From Diaporthe sp. PMI_573 (lineage: Eukaryota > Ascomycota > Sordariomycetes > Diaporthales > Diaporthaceae): a DNA stretch of 64,000 nucleotides. Location of the stretch: the NCBI GenBank assembly GCA_021399435.1, contig JAJTUP010000088.1, forward strand, positions 180,036-244,035, read 5' to 3'. Position numbers and translations under genes: made by a program. The notes under the pieces were generated by a model. The model was given only the letters and a program-made list of their open reading frames with translations, was not told where the DNA came from and ran no database searches. The first letter of the stretch is position 1; each line of letters begins with the position of its first letter. This document shows, piece by piece, positions 19,390 to 30,421 of this stretch.

Positions 19390-20960
19390 CACAGCACATT
19401 CTGTGCCGCTTCGCCTTCCACTTTCCGCAAGCCAATAGGGCAATCCACCCTCCAAATCCCCCGCAAATAATCCTCCAAAAGGCACCATGATCCCCGAACA
19501 AACCCTGCAACAGTAAATTACAAGGACACAGTCTTCCGAATCGAGAGATCATCGCAGAAAGGTTCAAGATGTGGCCAAAACAACACATCCAGCGGGCTTT
19601 AACTTCATCAGCGATGCCCCCCTATCCTGATAGCTTTACTTTAGGCGTAGGCGGTGGTGGCGATGACGATGAGGTGTTGTTCCGAGGATATGCTGATTGC
19701 CTAGGTCTGCCACTAAATTTTGGTATGGTGTGCGGGAGCGTGACATACCGACCGGGGGGGGGGGCATCACTTTGCTTGCAAGCGACAGCGGCCCTATTCG
19801 GCTAGCTACATTCCTAAAACTTGGGGGCACCGAGTGGCTTTCCCGGTTGTAGCTCCAATTGGTCATGAGGTCGTGCCTCCCGGTCGCCCTCCAAGATGAT
19901 AGCTCAGCCTCATTTCCTCCGCATGGAGAAGCAACATTGCCCTAACCTCCTTTGGCTGCCGTCGCATCCAAATCGCTCAATCCTGGAGAGCGCCTTGTAG
20001 CTAAGGCTAAGGGAACCAAACCGCCGGGTCCCGGAGGTCGAAAAACGGCGTGCACGGGCGGATGCTCCACTCGCTGGAATCATTCTAAGCGGAGAACCGG
20101 GTACGTTTAAAAACGATTCAAGGGTCCAGTTGAGTTAACCCTGGTTTCTGGGGCCCTATCGTCGACGCGAGCAGGCCGGGTGATAGGGCACCAGTATTCG
20201 AGAGAAAAGAGCAGGTGTCACGGCGTTAAGTTGGCCGGTCAGTAAGAGGCGATAAACTAGGCATCTACGGTATTTGCTAGAGCATTGCTTTTCCGCCGCC
20301 CTTCCAGCATGGAGCAAACACTCTCCAACGTTAACTGGAAGCTGCATGTGCTTGGAAAGCGAAGCTCTTTCCACACTGGCTATTGTGGCTTTGGGCCCTA
20401 CGTAGCCACCGCGGATCGCATTTTTGCATCCCCGAGTGCACTAGTTCGAAAATGAGGAAGCAATATCACCCTACATTTATACTGTGTGCACACGATCTTT
20501 TAGGCCGTGCTTGAGGCCTTGTACAAGTAAAGGGTGAATTAAGGGGTTGAGATAACTGGCTGTCGACACTCTCAGTATTGATTCACGAGCCAAGACGGTC
20601 TACCTTGAGCGCATCGAAACCTATGGCCGCGGAGTCAAGAGTTGCAATGAAACTCGAGTTATAGCGCTTCCCAAATTCGTGGATTCGGAACAGATGAATA
20701 TCGACTGTATGTTCGGCCGACAGCGCAAGGAGGTTTACGCAGACAAGCCATAAGCTTTCGTAGGGCGTGCAGGAGATATGTCTTGCGGGCGAACGATGCC
20801 AGGAAACCAGTACTAAGGCTGACCTTGTCATTCGGCAAACCTCCCCACCAATTGGAACTTCTACGGCAAACGCCGCCCGGATTCCCCGGGTGTTAGGAAT
20901 GCAACGCGTCTCAATCACACTAACCCTAAAGCTACACAGACCAGTAAGGGCCATGGGCGC
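19390..20960. other. No recognisable gene
   Basis: Mixed-composition sequence with only short ORFs on both strands. It contains a 12-G homopolymer (about 19753-19764). A 143-codon minus-strand frame (20583-21014) has no motif I recognise. Probably the intergenic and 5' region of the Zn2Cys6 gene plus decayed DNA. Confidence 0.4.
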
Positions 20961-20967
20961 GTTCGAC

Positions 20968-21257
20968 ACCAAACGCCACCAAGAGGCCCGTTCGGGGGCT
21001 GAATGCCACACCAAAGCAAATAGTTCAACAGCATCATTCCGTGCATTAACCTACTCTGTCGCCGGGTGGCCGGGAGACTGGTCGTAGGATACGGTCAATG
21101 TTAGTCAGGAGAGGGCTTCTCCGGGGACTCAACGCCACCAAGCAAGTGATTCACCTATTGTCATTCCGTGGATTAGACTGCCAATGTTATCGCTAGGCCC
21201 TGTCCGTAGCTGAACGCCACACAAAAGTGAGCGGTTTCACCAGTGTCGTTCCCGTGC
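20968..21257. repeat. Degenerate tandem repeat upstream of Zn2Cys6 gene
   Basis: A core of about 50 bp, roughly CTGAACGCCACAC-AAAGC...TTCA...GTCATTCCGTG, occurs at about 20997, 21123 and 21208 with many differences; a partial fourth core (ACACCAAACGCCACCAAGAGG) lies near 20968. The last copy ends 8 bp before the proposed ATG of the regulator gene. It may be a decayed minisatellite in its leader or promoter. Confidence 0.5.
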
Positions 21258-21264
21258 AGAGTCT

Positions 21265-24200
21265 ATGGTGAAGAGAGAATCCGACGACGTCACGCTGCCC
21301 CAGCTACGCAGGCACAACTCCACCGGCAACGGCACCGAGCAGACTCTCCCGCCTCCCCCTCCGGATGTTGGCCCTCATCCTCCGGGCCATATGGAGGAGA
21401 GGAGGCACATGAGTTACGACAACGGTCCGGGGCAGATGTACCGGCATCAAAGCTATCCTCCTCCGCCTCCCACACCGTTGCCGCCTCATCCTCAGCCACC
21501 ACCTCCCCCGTATGACCAGAGTCCAATGTACCCCCTGCCGATGGGGCCAGACGGCCCCTCTCCCATCACTACGTACACTACCGCGAGCAAACGGAAATCT
21601 CATAGGGCATCGCAGGTACGTCTTCGAAAACTGCCACACTAGTCGAGTTGAACGGCCCGCTTACAGAAACGTAGGCATGTGAGAGCTGTCGACAGCTTAA
21701 GGCAAAATGCGACGAGAACAAGCCCTGCAAAAACTGTACTGACAAAAACATAAATTGTCAATATCGCGATGCAGCCCCCAAGCAGTGAGTGCAGTCTACT
21801 TCTATGCGATGATGCCCCGTTTTATCTAACCCACGCGCCTATAGGCAAGACAAGGCAACGCAAGACATACTGGATGCCATGAAGAGCATGTTGCAGTCGT
21901 ATGACGAGAAGTTTACTGTTGGTCTGGGCGAAGTGAGATCTGCAATCCGGGTGCTCAAGGGTGCGATCCAAACCGGACCTTCTCATAGCATGCAGGGGTC
22001 ACCAGAGCTGGACGCGGATGTTAAAGCAGAGCCGAGAGCAGTGACTCCACAATCGATGGCGGAGGTGGAAGAGACACTTTGTTCCTCGCCAGGAGACGCT
22101 ATCGGGAACGGCGCGCTGGACCCACATTCTGCGGCCAGACGCATGCGAGCGTTGGAGAACGAAGAGGAGTACGAGGAACCACCCGGAATCCCAGTTCAGC
22201 CGCTGCCGGCACCATTCCCTCACAACCACACAACTCCGTCGGCACAACTTCTCAAGTGGCCTGCTGTCAGAAAGCTTGTGAAGCCGCTGCTGGATCGCGA
22301 GCACATCAAATACATCGAGTCCTACCCACAGCGATACGAAGAAGACCGCGGCGAATTACCTCTTTTCGGGCGCGGTGAAGGGACGAACTCGCGTGCAGCA
22401 GGCCGCGATTCTACGTACGAGCATATGGACATACCAGACGATGCGTCGGTTGGCGATCACCCATCCCCGCCGGCGGATACAAAATGGGGTGCAATCGGGG
22501 ATCTTGCTTCACCAGGTGTCTACCCGGCCGACTTGGGAGCCAAAAGTCGTTCCGAGGGCGAATTGGACTTTGATCAAGCGAAGGCCCAGGCTTACGTTAA
22601 CGCCTACAAGAAACACATACAGAATATGCACCCCTTGATTCCTCCATCTGACCTCAACGCCATGATTTATACATTCCTGGACAAAATCTCGAGCAACCAA
22701 CATGGTACCGGAAAGCACAAGCAGGTTGCCGCAATCACCAACCACCAGCAAAGGCCGGCTCAGTCGTCGTTTGAACACGACAAGAAACGCAAACGTTCCC
22801 CTATGCCTAACAATGTAGAACCTGGACCAGCACCAAAAAGGCCAAAACCTCAACGCTCTGTCCAACATGCATTGGTCCTGCTTGTTCTCGCGCTTGGCAA
22901 GATCTGCATGTGGAGGGACCGAAAGCTGCCAGACCCGCCAGAGAAAGAGGTACCGAATTCGGGGTCAACGCTTGTCCGAAATGGCAATATCGCCTCACCA
23001 AACCATGGCTCTCCCCCGTCCCGTGCTCTCTCAGAGTCTCCTGGCCAGGCTGAATTGCCTTCGCCAAAGGACCAGGAACGCCCGGGTGCCAGTCGACGCT
23101 CTTCGGCGCAGGCTTCTGTAATGCAAGCACCAACAAGTGTCGCCTCTTCTGTGCCACCGAAGAAGAACTATGAAATCATCCCCGGTCTAGAGTACTTCGC
23201 CTATGCGACTGATATTTTAGGCAACCATTTCGGCAGTTACAAGCTGAACTACATCCAGGCCCACATCCTTGCCTGTCTCTATTACGGCCAGCTCGGACGC
23301 GTGATCTCGAGCTTTCGTCACATCAGGTTTGCATGCTCGGCAATCATTGACAAGCTTCAACCGTAAGTGGATGAAAGGTTTCCTGCCGCGGAGAATGCCT
23401 GCTGACAACCACAGATCCATGGACCGATTGAGCAAGAAGGCGGCAAGGGTAGCCGAGGCGCTGAAGAAAAACCCCGGGCCATGCGTAAATCCTGAGTCAG
23501 AGAAGACTGCTGTTATAGACACTAAGCTTCTCGTCGCCTTCTGGTCTTGTTGTCAATTAGAGAGGTAAGTGATCTGCTGTGATCTCTAGCGTGCTGGACC
23601 GTTCGTCTGACTGCCGCAGTGATATTCTCGCGGAGTTGAACCTTACTCCTTCGGGAATTCTCCAATACGAAGACATCCTACCGTACCCGGATCTCATTGT
23701 GTTGCGAGAAAGGCTGGGCTTCTCAGATGCAGTTGTGTATAGCTACGCTGCGCAGCTCTACCTGCGGAAACGGCTCAATAAAATCACTGGTTCTCTCTAT
23801 GATCCCAACAACAAGCCTAACGCTGAAACGCAGAAGGAAGTCCTGGCCGAGATCGAAGAGGACTTGGGGGAAAACAGCACTTTGTGGCTAGGAGAGTATA
23901 ATTTTGACAGGAACGGCCCGCCAGCAAAAGATATCTTGGCCGCACGCATCAGGGCCAAATTCTGGGGGGCCAACGTCATCACCTACCGCCCATCGATAAA
24001 GGCAGTGCTGGAGATGGGGCATAAGCGCAGCAATACGTCTTCGGAAGACCCGGAGCGAGCCATCCCGAGCGAAGACGTAGGCGGATGGGCTACAGGAAGA
24101 AGCGACGCGAGGAATCCGAGTGTCATTGACCAGGTCGTGTTCGAAAATGCAAAAAAGGGAATCGATGCTGTCATCAAGAGTACTATGGCTTTCCACAGCC

Positions 24201-24555
24201 TCGAGGACAGACGCTTCATTATCACCAATGTTTTTGGAACAGCGCACGCGTATGTGTCTAACTCGCCCCACTTCTGTCAACTTATTTTGAAATGCTGACT
24301 TGAAAAAGGCAATGGGGCAACCTTATCACGCTCACTGCTGCTTATCACGATCCGCTGATGGGGAATTTTGTCAACGAAGGTCAGCTACGACAGCTCTTGA
24401 GGATAACGATCGATTGGTTCAAGATTGTGGCCCAAGACTCTAGCAGCCTGGCTGTTGACCTTCGCGTCCTCGAAGGCTTAGAGGAGGGATTGCCCACTAA
24501 GGAGCAGTTGGCTCGCATGAGACCGACCCTTGTGCCGCCAGGACCAGGATCTTAG
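21265..24555 (+). CDS. Zn2Cys6 fungal transcription factor, 1001 aa
   Basis: Six exons: 21265-21615, 21675-21784, 21845-23362, 23415-23564, 23620-24249, 24309-24555; 3006 nt in frame, introns 52-60 bp, all GT-AG. The N-terminus is proline-rich (about 30-90). The Zn2Cys6 cluster (C-x2-C-x6-C-x5-C-x2-C-x6-C, CESCRQLKAKCDENKPC, about 119-145) starts exon 2. A possible short coiled helix (DILDAMKSML) follows, then an acidic/polar linker. The C-terminal half resembles the fungal-specific regulatory region (HILACLYYGQLGRV; FGTAHAQWGNLITLTAAYHDP). It is a nuclear DNA-binding regulator of unknown targets. The start is the first in-frame ATG (21265), but an upstream non-coding or coding exon cannot be excluded. 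No disabling mutation seen. Confidence 0.88.
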
Positions 24556-24943
24556 GACAACCTCACTAAGCCGTCGTACGCATTCAACAGACCTTCGCAA
24601 CGCCCAGCTTCGGGATATAAAGGACCCCGGAGCCAGCAGTCATAATATATGTTGGTCTTTGCACGCCACAGCGGCGCACACCTTTGTGACGTCCGAGGAC
24701 ATCAACTGGTAGCTAGCGCTATCAGACCGTCTTTGATTAGCCAACCAACCCAGTCCATCAGTCCAATAAACGCAACAGCACAGCACTATGCAATTATTTT
24801 GGTCCCCCACTTGATCGATGTACCCTCCCCTCTCAACGAGAGTCCCTGCCACTCCCCTCCTAAAAGTCAGGCATGGATTCATATATCACAGTACGTGAAA
24901 TCAATTTCTTTTACCTCCGTATGCCAATCATAATTCTATGCGA
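24556..24943. other. Intergenic between convergent genes
   Basis: About 390 bp between the end of the Zn2Cys6 gene and the end of the minus-strand 266-aa gene. No ORF or terminator structure that I can support; it must hold both 3' UTRs. Confidence 0.4.
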
Positions 24944-25744
24944 CTAAGCTGTACATCCGGCCAGAACACCATCATAGGTATGCGGAACTTGGTCGCTTAC
25001 TATCCATCCCAGGAACCACAATGCAGCTTTACTGGCATCTTCACTCCCGCAAAACGCCGCCCACGCCCCGCCTTTGCTGTCGCTCAGTTCTAGCCGCCCC
25101 GTCTTATCCCTAAATTGTAGGACGACCGACCAGCAGGTCTTGTACTCGTCAGTTATCACGGGCTCCGGCATACCGAACACAACCGCCAGACGGTAGTACA
25201 ATAATTGTGAGGAAATGGCGTCATGCAAGAAGAAGCTCTTCTCGACTGCGTGTTTTCGACGTTCGTCTCCAGACGTGCAGACTTCGAGTTGAAGGCTTTG
25301 TTGCGGTGCGCTTGGTCGAAACAGGTCAAAGGAGCACCACCGGATACGTTCCACGGGTTCAAAACTGTCGTCCGCATAGCTCCAGTCAATTCGAGGTCTC
25401 TCCAGTAGGGTATCGGCGGCTTCTTGAGAAAACCGATCGCGATTGTGCAGAACGACAGCTCTGTCTGCTTCGGGGCAATGGCTCTCATGGAGATAATTTC
25501 GGAGGTGCTGGTATTCCCCCAGTAGATAACTAAACAAGAGCTGTTGCTGCTGAGTTCCCAACAAGTTGAAGTCGTGACTAGGTTTCTTGCTGCATAGAAG
25601 CCGTTCAAGCTGCTTCGCGGGCGGCTCGCCAGGTGCAATCCTTTGCCTCTTGGGAGCAGGCACGCTGTCAGGAATGGACTCAACCTGGTCGTCCTGGGCA
25701 TTGCCACGACGAGTCGACGTAGAACTAAGCGCATAGCGTTTCAT
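24944..25744 (-). CDS. Unrecognised fungal protein, 266 aa
   Basis: Uninterrupted ORF, ATG at 25744 (CATTTTGC context on the plus strand) to stop at 24944. The N-terminal 45 residues are polar with a basic PAPKRQRIAPG stretch that could be a nuclear localisation signal. The rest looks globular and Trp-rich (WSYADDSFEPVERIRWCSFDLF, and ALWFLGWIVSDQVPHTYDG near the C-terminus). I do not recognise the family. A TATA-like TATATAAAG lies about 105 bp upstream of the ATG, and a conserved block shared with the J-domain gene lies about 240 bp upstream. It is intact among broken neighbours, so it is probably expressed. Confidence 0.65.
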   Translation of the reverse strand: MKRYALSSTSTRRGNAQDDQVESIPDSVPAPKRQRIAPGEPPAKQLERLLCSKKPSHDFNLLGTQQQQLLFSYLLGEYQHLRNYLHESHCPEADRAVVLHNRDRFSQEAADTLLERPRIDWSYADDSFEPVERIRWCSFDLFRPSAPQQSLQLEVCTSGDERRKHAVEKSFFLHDAISSQLLYYRLAVVFGMPEPVITDEYKTCWSVVLQFRDKTGRLELSDSKGGAWAAFCGSEDASKAALWFLGWIVSDQVPHTYDGVLAGCTA

Positions 25745-25847
25745 TTTGCGGACAATATATGGTAAGTGTTGTGGGAATAGATAATTCGAAGACGATGCAT
25801 CTGAAGCACCAATTGATTACTAGGCGTGACTGGACTGTGGTCGCTTT

Positions 25848-25858
25848 ATATAGTTTTT
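25848..25858 (-). promoter_or_regulatory. TATA-like element of the 266-aa gene
   Basis: Minus-strand ACTATATAAAG about 105 bp upstream of the ATG at 25744, a usual distance for a fungal core promoter. Confidence 0.45.
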
Positions 25859-25984
25859 GTGGGGGGTTTGAGCACCGAGGCAAGGGCCGGCTTTGCTGCC
25901 TAGAAATCCGCCAACGGACCTTGCATGACCAATAACTTTTTCCACTTCTTATCCCTGGTCATCGAACCTGCGCTTGACAGGAAC

Positions 25985-26073
25985 GGTTCAGACAGATCAA
26001 GGCAGCGAGAGACTCCTTCCACTAACGTTAATAATCGCAGAAAATAGGCAACGGGCGGCCTCTAGCAGCACTG
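25985..26073. repeat. Conserved upstream block, copy 1
   Basis: About 90 bp that aligns at roughly 75-80 % (by eye) with 43004-43094. Shared words are GTTCAGACAGATC, AGGCAGC, AATAATC, and GGGCGGCCTCT followed by GCACTGC. Here it lies about 240 bp upstream of the 266-aa gene; copy 2 lies about 258 bp upstream of the J-domain gene, in the same orientation relative to the gene. Confidence 0.7.
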
Positions 26074-26099
26074 CGTATAGGGTAAAAACGAGTAGATCG

Positions 26100-26525
26100 T
26101 ACGAGGCGAACTGGGCATTAATCTTGGAACTTGGCTCCAGGGGTTCGGAAGAAAATAAATAAATTCCGATGACTTCTAACAAGTGTTATAGAGAAATATA
26201 AGTTTTGAGCCAGTATGGTTTAGAATATAGGTAAGCCCTTATGCTAAGCTATGTTTTTCTGGGCTTATAAGGATACCTAAACTTAGCTAGAAACATCACG
26301 CCCCCAACAACAGTCTTTGCGGCCCCTCGCTACAATGAGATATGCATTCAAACCCCCAAGATACCCTTTCTGCAAAATTAATACGGTGCGCCTGCGTGTA
26401 TTCTTTGCAAGAAGGTCTGGTACTAAGATCACCAACGTGTTTACTCCATTCCTGAACTAAAAGATAGTTCGCCAAAAAGGGGGTTAATGTAGCGGGTGAA
26501 AAGAATACAGTGCTACTACGTGCGG
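26100..26525. other. No gene; flank of hAT element
   Basis: AT-rich sequence with an imperfect inverted pair (TAGGTAAGCCCTTAT near 26230 and GGCTTATAAGGATACCTA near 26264). No ORF. Confidence 0.4.
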
Positions 26526-29176
26526 CAGACTTGTCAACAAATAAATGAGTTCAAATAAATTCAAATAAATCCAAATCAAATCAAATCAAATTAAGCTAAA
26601 ACGAATTCAAATCAAATCAAATCGCAGGGGCCGGATTTATTTGGATATCTGAATTCATTTAGATAATATGCTAGTCAATCGCTCGCGGCCCCGCTCCGGT
26701 CAGAATTGTATCCATCCTCTCGCTACAATGGTTCATTCTAAGAGTACCGATATCTCAGCAGCGCTGATTTCAACACCTCCTTCTATCGCCAACAGCGATC
26801 CCTATACGGCGGCCGGCTTCAATCGATCCGATGACAATAGAGAAGCGACAGAGGACACTTCTTCCTCGGCTGGTCACTCGGCGTACGAAGGCATCAATTG
26901 GAACCGCCTTCCAGGATATTTAGCCAGTAAGCAACGAAGAAGACAGCGGACGGGATGGGTTTGGGAGCACGGATACGATATCGAGAAAGATAGCTCCGGT
27001 CACCGTTTCTGGCTCTGCAAAGAGTGTCACCGGGCAAAGGCTGCCATCACCCACATGTACGATGCTGCGTCTACGAGCCAAGCCAACGGTCACATGGAAG
27101 ATGTCCACAGCATCAACAGAGGCGGGCAAATGTCACCTCGCAGGAAGAAGCAGCGTACTCTCTTTGACATGGTCGACCTGGACGCTCGCCAAGGGAAGGA
27201 TCAAGCCGTGATGAACGCCTTCATAGCCTCCTTCGACCCTCTGCGCTTTCAGCGGCTGCTTATTCGTTGGGTGGCCTGCGACAACGTCCCTTTTAACAAG
27301 TTGGAGAGCCCTCACTTCCGAGAGCTTATGGAATACGCGAACAGCGCCATTATCGAGTCTGGAAGTCTCCCGACCCATAACAAGATGCGCGAGTGGATCG
27401 TACGGACCTTCAATTGCCATAAAGGCGTCGTGACTGAGCTTCTCAGTCGCTCCCTCAGCCGCATTAATGTCTCCTTTGACGTGTGGACGTCCCGCAAGTT
27501 CACATCTCTCCTCGGCCTCACCGTACACTTTCTTGACGACGAAGGCAAGTTCCGCACGTTCCTGCTCGGCTTACCGCAAATCGAGGGCCGTCACAGTGGC
27601 GAAAACCTTGCGGGTCGCGTAAGTGAGATCATCCACGAATATGGCTTCGACGGTCGCGTGGGGTACTTTGTCACAGACAACGCAGAAAGTAACGACACAT
27701 GTCTGGAAGAGCTCCCTATTGAGCTTGGCTTCAATAAGCAGCACCGCCGGCTTCGGTGCTGCGGACATATCATTAATCTCGTCGCCCGATCCATCCTATT
27801 TGGAACAGATGCCGAAGCCTTCGAGGAGGACTGCCAAGCCGACAAGGAGATACAAGACGAGATGAGGTTGTGGAGGGCGAAAGGGCCAATTGGCAAGCTG
27901 CATAACACTGTTCACTGGGTGCAGCGATCCGGCCAGCGCATCGAGAAGCTCCACAAGCTCCAGAGTATTGAGAACACGGCTTTAGGTCTAGAAGACAGAG
28001 CAACCTACGATGTGATCATGGATAACGCAACCCGCTGGAACTCATCCGAGGCGATGATGGAGCGAGGCTATCAACTTCGGAATCCTCTTGACTCCCTAGT
28101 CCAGGCGGAGGTCACGGAATGGGACCAGTATGTTGCCATGAGGACGGGGAAGGGGACAAGGCCGATGCCGAAGAGGAGCCGAAAGAAGCCTGCAATTGTG
28201 GACGATAAGATGTCTAGTGAGGACTGGGCAGTGATTTCAGAGTACCTGGCCATACTGAAGCCGCTAAAGATAGCCACGAAGCGTCCAGAAGGCAGACCTG
28301 AAGAGGGTATGGAAAGCCTGGTTTTAGCATTGATTCCTACTGACAGGACTATAGGGAAATACGGTGCAATCTGGGAAGTTCTACTAACTATGGAGTGGCT
28401 TCTCAAGCTTTTGGAGGAGTCAAAGATGCAACACGAACACGACGAAGAGCCCTATCTACGGATTGGTTGCAACCTCGGCCGGATGAAGCTGGATAAGTAC
28501 TACACACTCACTGAAGATAGCCCAGTTTATCTCGAGGCCCTTGTCCTCCATCCTGCTTTTCGTTGGCCCACTGTCGAGTCTCAATGGGCCGATCACCCCG
28601 ATTGGTTAGAGAGGGGAAAGGCAGCCGTACGAGAGCTGTGGGAAGAGTATCGAAAATCCCCCGTCGAGCAGGATACGATACCGGAACAACCGACTGCTGC
28701 GAGAAAAACAACAGACCTGGACGATTTTATGGCGTCAGTTAGGAAGCTCAGCACTCAGTGTGCGCCTTCAGCTCCACCTACACGAGATGAGTACGCCGAG
28801 TGGTTGTCCACTTCTGACCCTGGCGATTGCCTGGTGGATAATCCGATCCAGTATTGGCTTCTTCGACGACGACAGTATCCGCGCTTGTCACGAATGGCAA
28901 CTGACCTGTTTTCAATTCCCGCGATGTCTTCTGAGCCAGAACGGATATTCAGCCTTGCAGGGCAGATGGTCACGCGTCTCAGAAGACGGCTGCAAGCAGA
29001 TATCGTTGGAGCAGCGCGATGCATCTCATCCTGGGAAAAAAGCGGGGCTATTCAGATATCCAAATAAATCCAAATGTGCCCAAATCAACTCAAATCAAAT
29101 TCAGATCGAGTCTTTCTGAATCCAAATCAAATCCAACAAGCTAAATTCGATTTGAATTTATTTGTTGACAAGTCTG
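26526..29176 (+). mobile_element. hAT transposon 1, apparently autonomous
   Basis: 2651 bp with 21-bp perfect terminal inverted repeats (CAGACTTGTCAACAAATAAA, 26526 onward, and its complement ending at 29176). Subterminal regions are packed with AAATCAAATC-type repeats on both sides, as transposase-binding regions often are. One uninterrupted transposase gene lies inside. The flanking octamers (ACGTGCGG and ATTGGGAT) do not match, so no target-site duplication is visible. A near-identical inverted end fragment lies at 34201-34664. Confidence 0.92.
26668..29067 (+). CDS. hAT family transposase, 799 aa
   Basis: Uninterrupted ORF. The first ATG is 26668; the better start may be ATG 26728 (ACAATGG context), giving 779 aa. 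Near the N-terminus is a BED-like zinc finger (WVWEHGY...CKECHRAK...HMEDVH, about 90-155). An RNase H-like core follows, with FDVWTS (first Asp), VTDNAESND (second Asp), CCGHIINLVA, and the TRWNSSEAMMER stretch. The C-terminal hAT dimerisation region has YPRLSRMATDLFSIPAMSSEPERIFS. The length is usual for fungal hAT transposases and all landmark motifs are present, so the protein could be active. Confidence 0.92.
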   Translation: MLVNRSRPRSGQNCIHPLATMVHSKSTDISAALISTPPSIANSDPYTAAGFNRSDDNREATEDTSSSAGHSAYEGINWNRLPGYLASKQRRRQRTGWVWEHGYDIEKDSSGHRFWLCKECHRAKAAITHMYDAASTSQANGHMEDVHSINRGGQMSPRRKKQRTLFDMVDLDARQGKDQAVMNAFIASFDPLRFQRLLIRWVACDNVPFNKLESPHFRELMEYANSAIIESGSLPTHNKMREWIVRTFNCHKGVVTELLSRSLSRINVSFDVWTSRKFTSLLGLTVHFLDDEGKFRTFLLGLPQIEGRHSGENLAGRVSEIIHEYGFDGRVGYFVTDNAESNDTCLEELPIELGFNKQHRRLRCCGHIINLVARSILFGTDAEAFEEDCQADKEIQDEMRLWRAKGPIGKLHNTVHWVQRSGQRIEKLHKLQSIENTALGLEDRATYDVIMDNATRWNSSEAMMERGYQLRNPLDSLVQAEVTEWDQYVAMRTGKGTRPMPKRSRKKPAIVDDKMSSEDWAVISEYLAILKPLKIATKRPEGRPEEGMESLVLALIPTDRTIGKYGAIWEVLLTMEWLLKLLEESKMQHEHDEEPYLRIGCNLGRMKLDKYYTLTEDSPVYLEALVLHPAFRWPTVESQWADHPDWLERGKAAVRELWEEYRKSPVEQDTIPEQPTAARKTTDLDDFMASVRKLSTQCAPSAPPTRDEYAEWLSTSDPGDCLVDNPIQYWLLRRRQYPRLSRMATDLFSIPAMSSEPERIFSLAGQMVTRLRRRLQADIVGAARCISSWEKSGAIQISK

Positions 29177-29340
29177 ATTGGGATAGCTTACCAGACATAT
29201 TTTATACAGGCCAGATCAATATCTAAGATTCCAGGTTGCAATCCATGCATTCTCAACGCAACCACAAACTCGCCAGCATTGCTTAAAGACATCAGGAATG
29301 CTACTTACACTCATGGTGAGCGCAAGCTTTAAAGAACTAG

Positions 29341-30421
29341 GAACTAGAGTCCGACATTCGCCAGGTCGAAGCGCCGAGCTCTTCTCTCGACCAAGCAACA
29401 CCCGAGCTCGACGACGCACCGCCAGAAGATTCGCAAGCTAAAAGAGAGACCGTAACGGTCTTAGTGGCTGCCTCATCGACTAACCTGTCAGTAAAGAAAG
29501 GCCCTGTGAGGATCGAAGAACCGAAGGCAACCACAACTCCTTCGAAGACGAGAAGCCAAAGGCGAGGAGGAACCTCGGTTTGGATGAGCTCTACCCAGTA
29601 CCCAGAGGCGCCGCTCGTAGATCTCAGCGCGCCCGATGATCAAACAGTGTGCCCGTACTGCTGCAAGCGCCAGGGAGACGAAATCTTCACAGAAAAGAAA
29701 TCATGGAAGTGCGGAGCCCTGAGTCCTGCGTGGAATGTCTAACAGGCGCTGACAATGCTCAAGGGATCATGTCGACAATGACCTCGAACCTTTTGTGTGC
29801 ATTTTTGAGGTTTGCGGCGAGACAACGAGCTTCAGCACCTTTCGAGATTGGCGCCGTCACCTCAGGCAGGTCCACACCGACGATTGGCTCTGGCAGGTCT
29901 CACCGGAGCCGGCATATCGCTGCAATCACCCGGCGCACTATGAAAGAGATGCTGATGCGCGTCCCGAAGACCAGTCGGAAGAGAATGTCTTATTTACAAG
30001 TTTTGCCGAGATCCGGGACCACTTTGAGGAGCATCACGGACAGAGCATTTCCACCCCTACAACCGAGGATGGCGATCTTGATCAGGCCTTCCCCTTTGCC
30101 AAACTGCTGGTTTGTCCCTTCTGCCGGGCTTCGTTGCACGATTCAGCATCGAAACCGTCTACCTTCCTTGCCTCGGACGCGATACGGGAGGCAGAAAAAA
30201 TGGCCAAGCATATATCCAACCATGTTCACAGTGTCGCGTTTCGACTCCTCGACGTCAACCCTGCGAACAAAGGCGACAGCGGCATCTTAGGTGCAGAGAC
30301 TTCAAGCCCTGCCCCGAGCGTCGAGTACCCTAGCGAGGGTAGCGGCAGGTCAACTGACTCCCAACATAAACAAACTCTCGTTGCCTCGCCTCAACCAGCC
30401 TCAGGGTCCTCACAGTCCTGA
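29341..30421 (+). CDS. Fungal C2H2-type zinc finger protein, 5' end missing
   Basis: Open from 29341 with no ATG. Exon 29341-29708, intron 29709-29763 (branch-like CTAAC/CTGAC, then CTCAAG), exon 29764-30421 (TGA). Splicing restores the family string ending SWKDHVDNDLEPFVCIF. Zinc-binding pairs seen: CPYC...H; C-x4-C-x12-H-x4-H (CIFEVCG...RRHLRQVH); C...DHFEEHH; and CPFC...KHISNH. This tandem module is common in fungal proteins, often beside ankyrin or NACHT domains. The N-terminal part is absent: 160 bp upstream is the hAT element's end, which may have cut the gene. A short intron just upstream (29317-29340) is possible but unproved. The C-terminus is Ser/Pro-rich. Confidence 0.65.

Noticed and set aside
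26518..29184. Target-site duplication of hAT transposon 1
   Set aside because: The octamers beside the TIRs are ACGTGCGG and ATTGGGAT; shifting the ends by a few bases gives no match.
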